Below, piece after piece: positions 5,375 through 9,673 of a DNA stretch of 9,673 bases. The stretch is from an uncultured Candidatus Altimarinota bacterium (GTDB lineage Bacteria; Patescibacteriota; Gracilibacteria; CAIRYL01): NCBI GenBank assembly GCA_947311665.1, contig CAMZLA010000022.1, forward strand, positions 1-9,673, in the 5' to 3' direction. A program made the translations under genes and the position numbers. The number at the start of each line of letters is the position of its first letter. The first letter of the stretch is position 1. Under the pieces are notes generated by a model. That model was not told the origin of the DNA. It made no database searches and worked only from the letters and a program-made list of their open reading frames with translations.

Positions 5375-6595
5375 TTAATATAAAAATCCAAAAATCCATA
5401 ATGGTATTGTTTTTCCATGACCAATTTCAATATCATCACAGGCAATATATCCATTTTCAATATTTGAGATTTGTGTCATTTTTTTATTTTTTCCTCCAAC
5501 CTCAATCGTATACATATCTTCAATAAGAAAATCTCCTTTTTCAGGAGCAGAAATATGATGTTCAAAGTCTAGAATGCTATGAAAAAAAGTTTCTCTTATT
5601 GTTCCTTTATTTGGCTTTGTAAGGAAGAGAAGATTCGGATTATGAAGAAATATCTTTTCTATTTTTTTCATTGAAGAAATCCCTTTCCCTTTTTTTTCTA
5701 AGTTTCGTAATAATCCAGATTTTACTAAATATTCTAAATAATTTTTTAATGTTCGTTCATCTCCAATATCTACACAATTTTTTAGTTTTTTAAAATCTGG
5801 TGTATATGGAACCATTTCTGATAGTGCTGTTAATAAATTTTTTATTTTTCGTAGAGATCGTCCATTTAAAACAGGGTAAACAGATGGAATATCTTTTTCA
5901 ATTGTAGTATGAATATTCTGTTCTAGTGTTATATAAAATAAATCTATATTGTTTTTATATTCTAGAAAATATGGATAATATCCATATTTAAGATATTTTT
6001 TAAAAAGAGGAAGAATTTTTTCTCCATTTTTTTCTATTTTTTTTATAATTTCTTGAGAATTTTCAACATGAGAAGAAATAATATTTTTTAGGGAAAGAGG
6101 TTGAAATTTTTCAATATTTTGAATTTCTAAAAATTCACGAAAACTCATTCCTTGCATTGTATATACAATAGCACGCCGAGATAAATCAAATGTTCCTTTA
6201 TAAATTTCAAGAGCACTACTACCAGATGCAATAATTTGTAATGTTGGAAAGCTATCAGAAATACTTTTAAGTTCTTGAGACCAATTTTCATATGTATGTA
6301 TTTCATCTATACATAATAATTTTCCTCCATTTTTTTCAAATTCTTCTGCTATTTCATAAATTGAATATTTTCTTGTTGTAAAATGATCGGCTTGAAAATA
6401 GAGTGATTTATGAGAATTTTTCCCATATTTTTTCTCAATATATTGTAATAATATTGTTGTTTTCCCTATTCCTCTTGGTCCGATAAGAATAGATATTTGT
6501 GATGAAAAATCATATTTTTTTAAAAAATATCGTTCATATTTTATCTTTTTTTTAAGAAAAAATTGATGATGCGTTTGAAAAATCTCAGTAAGCAT
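5375..6595 (-). CDS. AAA ATPase of the AAA_14/DUF4143 type, 406 aa
   Basis: A P-loop ATPase with Walker A GPRGIGKTT (39-47), Walker B KLLCIDEIH (92-100), a sensor-1-like ASGSSA (123-128) and the family's DLSRR...GMSFREFL block (137-155). A winged-helix-like segment follows (about 248-300, with DERTLKNYLEYLVKSGLL). The C-terminus has IEVGGKNKK (364-372) and ends IPLWIFGFLY, a conserved ending of these ATPases; this part is related to restriction-endonuclease-like folds, though the E-x3-K spacing is not the canonical ExK. It has no signal peptide. Family members are widespread and mostly uncharacterised; DNA binding is likely from the winged helix, but the role is unknown. The ATG at 6595 follows a well-formed promoter with about 20 nt of leader and no Shine-Dalgarno. 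It is convergent with the CHAP gene, with a 12-bp gap and no obvious terminator. Confidence 0.9.
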   Translation of the reverse strand: MLTEIFQTHHQFFLKKKIKYERYFLKKYDFSSQISILIGPRGIGKTTILLQYIEKKYGKNSHKSLYFQADHFTTRKYSIYEIAEEFEKNGGKLLCIDEIHTYENWSQELKSISDSFPTLQIIASGSSALEIYKGTFDLSRRAIVYTMQGMSFREFLEIQNIEKFQPLSLKNIISSHVENSQEIIKKIEKNGEKILPLFKKYLKYGYYPYFLEYKNNIDLFYITLEQNIHTTIEKDIPSVYPVLNGRSLRKIKNLLTALSEMVPYTPDFKKLKNCVDIGDERTLKNYLEYLVKSGLLRNLEKKGKGISSMKKIEKIFLHNPNLLFLTKPNKGTIRETFFHSILDFEHHISAPEKGDFLIEDMYTIEVGGKNKKMTQISNIENGYIACDDIEIGHGKTIPLWIFGFLY

Positions 6596-6607
6596 AATAT
6601 ATATTAC

Positions 6608-6621
6608 AGGATTACAATCCT
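6608..6621. promoter_or_regulatory. Dyad element at the ATPase transcription start
   Basis: AGGATT-AC-AATCCT is a perfect 6-bp inverted repeat directly downstream of the -10 box, covering the expected start point near 6615. Its core matches the dyad at 6640-6655 (shared pattern G-G/T-ATT-A/G-CAAT-C/A-C), and the two centres are 33 bp apart, about three helical turns. Confidence 0.5.
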
Positions 6622-6650
6622 ATTATATGTAAAAATCAGTAGTATTGCAA
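6622..6650 (-). promoter_or_regulatory. Promoter of the AAA ATPase gene
   Basis: On the - strand TTGCAA (6645-6650, 4 of 6 matches to TTGACA) and a perfect TATAAT (6622-6627) are separated by exactly 17 bp. Predicted start is near 6615, some 20 nt before the ATG at 6595. It is the best-formed sigma-70-type promoter in the window. Confidence 0.6.
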
Positions 6651-6655
6651 TACTA
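6640..6655. promoter_or_regulatory. 16-bp perfect palindrome over the ATPase -35
   Basis: TAGTATTGCAATACTA is fully self-complementary, and its centre TTGCAA is the putative -35 hexamer. A dimeric repressor bound here would block RNA polymerase. It resembles the second dyad at 6608-6621, suggesting one regulator with two sites. Confidence 0.6.
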
Positions 6656-6658
6656 TTT

Positions 6659-6691
6659 AAAATAAGGAGTGCTAAAGCAACTCCCTATTTT
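6659..6691 (-). terminator. Intrinsic terminator of the SLH/beta-propeller gene
   Basis: Arms 6659-6672 and 6677-6691 form a stem with core GGAGT/ACTCC plus GC/GC, one bulged A (6679), one A/C mismatch and a TAAA loop. The lower stem is AAAATA/TATTTT, so both strands end in a T-rich run. It lies 60 bp after the TAA of the leftward gene ending at 6751. Confidence 0.7.
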
Positions 6692-6750
6692 ATATTTTAT
6701 TTCCCTATTTTTTAAATTTTCCTCTTTTTTTTATTTTGTGTTATCTCATT

Positions 6751-9465
6751 TTATCTTGATAAACATCTCGAAAATTCTGCTATTTGCACACAAGATTTTC
6801 CATTGGGGCAAAAAGGTTTTTCCCATTCAATTTCACAATCGTTTCGTGTAGCACATAGATTCGATGTTGTAATTTCTTCACATTTCAATGTTCCATTAAA
6901 AGAAATAATTTTCTCTTCTTTCAAATTCATATTGAGACCTTTCATCATTCCATGTGAAACACTATACATTTGCTCTCCAATTCTCACAAGTCGTTGAATT
7001 TTAGAATCTCTATCCCAGAAATTATTTGTAAATTTAGGGAAATGAGTTATTGCTCCTTGCAGAGTAAATCCTTTTTCAATATCAAAATGATATAAATATG
7101 CTCCTTGAAAAGTGTTTTTATATTTATCATATCTATGACTTGGTATGCATGGAATATCTTCACTTGTTGGAATGCAAGAAGTATCGTTATATGTTTGTGT
7201 GTTTATAAGAACTGGAAATCCAACGAGTTGTCGTTGAGCATCAAAAAATAATGATTTTGGATTTCGTAAAATATCACTTTCTGTTCCTCTATCTCCAATA
7301 ACTGTTTTATGAATTTCTTTTGGATTTTCTAAGTCTGATACATCAAAAATAGAAATTTTCATTCCCATCAACATATCCCATGTCAATCTCTCTTTGTTTT
7401 CACTTTCAGGGTTTACTTCTTTTCCAAACCCAATGATATAATTTTCATCAATTGGATGGAGATAATCTGACCAACCAGGGATTTTTAATTCTCCTACAAT
7501 TTGAGGATTTTCAGGATCCATATCAATTACAAACAGTGGATCGACAGATTTAAAAGTAACAACAAATCCTCGTTTTCCCATAAATCGAACAGATTTAATA
7601 TTTTCTCCTTTTGCAATTCCTGTAATTTCTCCTGTTGTTTCTAAATTTTCATCTAATATAGAAACAATATTTTCTGAATTATTTCTTCCATTTCTCCAGT
7701 TTCCATTTCTATGCGTTGCAATTCTGAAATAATTATCATATTCACTCATAGAATATTGATTTAATACTCGACCATTTACTTTTCCTTTGGCTACAAAATT
7801 TATATTTTGTCCATCGATAGAAAATTTAAAAATTTTTGAAATATCTTCCCAATTCCACTGTGCCACTCCGTTTTCATCAGAAAAAACTTGTTGATTATCC
7901 GATTGAACGATATATAAATTTTCTGGAGAAGAATAAATATTATTTCCTGCTCCTAAAAAATTTTTCATAGAAATTTTTGTTTGCGGATTCTTAATATTTA
8001 CCGCTGTAATGGTTGTAAGATTTGATGAAGAAAAATTTGGGAAATATGTAATATTTCCACATTTTGGTGCTACATCATATTTTTGATCTATGCTTCCATG
8101 AATATCTCGTAATATTGGTAACTGTAAATTTTCATCATATGTATTTACATATTTATTACTGATGAGATATAAAGTTTCGCCTACTCGACGAGAAGAAATT
8201 AAATTTCCATCTAATGAAACCGATCGAATTTGTTTTGGATTTTTTCTATCGGAAATATCAAAAATTCGTACTTCAATATTATTTCCTCCTCCATAATATG
8301 AAGATGAAGAAGGTTTTCGTATTATCATATTATTAAAATTATTATAATCATATGATCTATTTCCCAATGCAATTAAAATATCCTGCTCTAAAAATAATTC
8401 AGAAATATTCATTCCTTCTATTTCAATTTTTGCTTCTTCTTTCATTTCTCCTAAAGGATATGCTTTTACAATCCGAAGATCTGAACCTCGTGCATAAAAA
8501 ATATGCGAACCATCATTTTTTATAATATCTGCTTCATCAACTCCTTTTTCTTGAATATTTGTTGTAGAAAAATCATTGCTAAATTTATCCTCCATAGAAA
8601 TAGAATTTGTACCATCTTGAGGTGCTAAAGATTTTTGAAAATTTACTACTTCATTTCCTCCACTTGACTGTATAAGATCTATTTCTCCTTTAAACATTAT
8701 TCTTCCGTTTTGTCGTTTTTGTGCTTTTTTCAATTGATCTTTCAATGTAAGACAATTTCCTATTTCTTGAGGTTCATCAGTTTCATAAATTTCGTTTCCT
8801 GTTTGCAATCTCCAAACAAGATCAGCCATCAATCCACGATTTATTGGTGTATTATTTCCACTGATGAGTTTTTTATTGAGAGCTTTTTCTTTTTCCAATG
8901 CTTCTAAATATTTTTGATACCATTCTCCATTATCTGTTTCATCAATATTTATTCCTTGGCTTAAAATTACTATTTTTGCAGCTTCTGCCAAATTTATTTC
9001 TTGATGAGGTTTAAACGTTCCATCAGAATATCCTTTTATAAATCCTGAATTATATGCATTACATATATATTCTGCAAACCAGTCTGATGAATTGACATCA
9101 GAAAAAATTTGTGAAATTTCTTTTATATCTGTTTTATTACATCGTTTTGTTGGGGCTTGTGCTGTTTTCATCAAAATTTTTGTAAACTCTGCACGAGAAA
9201 TGTTTTGTTCTGGTCTATATTCTCGTGTTGGAATGTTTTGAGAAATAATACCTTTTTTTTGTAAATATTCAATTCCTTGAGTGTTTCCATCACCAGAGTC
9301 ATATCCTTCAACAATTCCATTCATTTGTAAAAATTCAATCGCTTTTGTATCTTCTCGTCCTCCAGAATCGGAAAAAGACGCAAAAGAAATGTTTGCAACC
9401 GATGAACTGGCGAGAAGTACGGCAAAAAAAGTAATGCGCGAAAGCATAGAAAATGAATATTTCAT
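6751..9465 (-). CDS. Secreted SLH-domain beta-propeller protein, 904 aa
   Basis: A classic signal peptide (residues 1-29, likely cut after SFA) directs export. SLH modules follow: a first one (about 31-100) with an internal duplication (AIEFLQMNGIVEG then GIEYLQKKGIISQ), a second clear one (121-168, FSDVNSSDWFAEYI...GYSDGTFKP) and a degenerate third (179-220). SLH modules usually anchor proteins non-covalently to the cell surface. Residues about 296-860 match the Beta_propel family (secreted propellers distantly related to WD-40), starting with the hallmark STTNIQEKGVDEADIIKNDG. The last about 45 residues carry six cysteines at alternating spacings of 9 and 6. The likely location is the outer cell surface, with binding or scaffolding as the probable role; no catalytic motif is visible. 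The ATG at 9465 starts a positively charged signal-peptide n-region. No gene follows in the same direction before a terminator, so it appears monocistronic. Confidence 0.92.
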   Translation of the reverse strand: MKYSFSMLSRITFFAVLLASSSVANISFASFSDSGGREDTKAIEFLQMNGIVEGYDSGDGNTQGIEYLQKKGIISQNIPTREYRPEQNISRAEFTKILMKTAQAPTKRCNKTDIKEISQIFSDVNSSDWFAEYICNAYNSGFIKGYSDGTFKPHQEINLAEAAKIVILSQGINIDETDNGEWYQKYLEALEKEKALNKKLISGNNTPINRGLMADLVWRLQTGNEIYETDEPQEIGNCLTLKDQLKKAQKRQNGRIMFKGEIDLIQSSGGNEVVNFQKSLAPQDGTNSISMEDKFSNDFSTTNIQEKGVDEADIIKNDGSHIFYARGSDLRIVKAYPLGEMKEEAKIEIEGMNISELFLEQDILIALGNRSYDYNNFNNMIIRKPSSSSYYGGGNNIEVRIFDISDRKNPKQIRSVSLDGNLISSRRVGETLYLISNKYVNTYDENLQLPILRDIHGSIDQKYDVAPKCGNITYFPNFSSSNLTTITAVNIKNPQTKISMKNFLGAGNNIYSSPENLYIVQSDNQQVFSDENGVAQWNWEDISKIFKFSIDGQNINFVAKGKVNGRVLNQYSMSEYDNYFRIATHRNGNWRNGRNNSENIVSILDENLETTGEITGIAKGENIKSVRFMGKRGFVVTFKSVDPLFVIDMDPENPQIVGELKIPGWSDYLHPIDENYIIGFGKEVNPESENKERLTWDMLMGMKISIFDVSDLENPKEIHKTVIGDRGTESDILRNPKSLFFDAQRQLVGFPVLINTQTYNDTSCIPTSEDIPCIPSHRYDKYKNTFQGAYLYHFDIEKGFTLQGAITHFPKFTNNFWDRDSKIQRLVRIGEQMYSVSHGMMKGLNMNLKEEKIISFNGTLKCEEITTSNLCATRNDCEIEWEKPFCPNGKSCVQIAEFSRCLSR

Positions 9466-9491
9466 GTTTTAAAATGGTAAAATGTTTTTAT

Positions 9492-9508
9492 GTTACATCT
9501 ATTGTAAC
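9492..9508. promoter_or_regulatory. Dyad overlapping the putative -10 of the SLH gene
   Basis: GTTACA-N5-TGTAAC (9492-9497, 9503-9508) is a perfect 6-bp inverted repeat. On the - strand it contains TACAAT (9501-9506), a good -10 that would start transcription near 9494, about 28 nt before the ATG at 9465. No recognisable -35 stands at 16-18 bp, which would fit activator dependence or a chance match. Confidence 0.4.
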
Positions 9509-9581
9509 GGATTTTTTTAAAAAATGCTTCACTTTTTTTGCTTTTTTTTAGGAATAGTGTAGAAAAGTATTTTTGATGATT

Positions 9582-9626
9582 ATTTGTTCTTTTATTCTCT
9601 CTATTGTACAATAAAAAAGAACGAAT
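9582..9626. repeat. Inverted repeat near the right edge
   Basis: Bases 9582-9593 pair with 9615-9626 over 12 positions, including one G-T wobble, around a 21-base loop. The loop contains most of the perfect 12-bp palindrome TATTGTACAATA (9602-9613). It lies in the gene-free right margin (9466-9673), where I see no coding region on either strand. It could be a terminator or regulatory site of a gene beyond the edge. Confidence 0.4.
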
Positions 9627-9673
9627 ATTGAAAAACTAAAAAACTGAAAAACAATAATAATTTTACTCTATAA

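Noticed and set aside
4808..6595. The convergent CHAP amidase and AAA ATPase considered as a defence or toxin-antitoxin module.
   Set aside because: They are on opposite strands with separate promoters, so no operon coupling is visible, and neither belongs to a defence family I can name with confidence.
9466..9673. Right margin searched for a tRNA, small RNA or small gene.
   Set aside because: No cloverleaf, no open frame of credible composition and only the inverted repeats already listed.

Overview
The window is very AT-rich, with long A/T homopolymer runs. It holds one 3'-truncated gene fragment and six complete protein-coding genes packed with short gaps; the largest gene-free stretches are about 218 bp (4590-4807) and 208 bp (9466-9673). 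No rRNA, tRNA, CRISPR array, insertion sequence or phage gene was seen. The genes read through cleanly with the standard bacterial code: TAA ends most of them, TAG ends one, and TGA ends ligA at exactly the point where the family ends. This argues against the UGA-glycine code of Gracilibacteria and Absconditabacteria. Low GC, no convincing Shine-Dalgarno sequence before any start, lysine- and asparagine-rich proteins, and a secreted SLH/beta-propeller protein together suggest a Candidate Phyla Radiation bacterium using code 11, for example a Peregrinibacteria-like lineage. This placement is an inference and is not proven by any single marker here.

Layout, left to right. Bases 3-152 (+) are the last 49 codons of tryptophan synthase beta (trpB). 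A strong bidirectional hairpin terminator at 192-240 separates it from a convergent leftward block. Read in its own direction (right to left), that block is a coiled-coil DUF2130 protein (4589-3357), then NAD-dependent DNA ligase ligA (3291-1120), then an unrecognised charged coiled-coil protein (1047-259). The first two are 65 bp apart with no obvious terminator, so cotranscription is plausible. DUF2130 carries a plausible PD-(D/E)XK nuclease-type signature, which makes a DNA-processing pairing with the ligase reasonable but unproven.

Bases 4590-4807 form a divergent intergenic region with promoter-like boxes, a GC-richer REP-like repeat (4698-4730) and a 12-bp inverted repeat just before the next start. 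Bases 4808-5362 (+) encode a CHAP-fold amidase that most resembles the amidase half of glutathionylspermidine synthetase/amidase. It has no signal peptide, and the usual catalytic Glu is replaced by His. Converging on it with a 12-bp gap is an AAA (AAA_14/DUF4143-type) ATPase with a winged-helix-like middle (6595-5375). Its promoter carries two related dyad elements, one over the -35 and one over the likely start point, the most suggestive regulatory architecture in the window.

The right third is a 904-residue secreted protein (9465-6751) with a signal peptide, SLH repeats, a Beta_propel-family propeller and a cysteine tail with strictly alternating spacing. A terminator follows it (6659-6691), and a dyad (9492-9508) overlaps its putative -10. 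The genes do not form one obvious pathway. The window reads as a housekeeping and cell-envelope neighbourhood with several poorly characterised proteins and simple-repeat expansions inside coding sequence.
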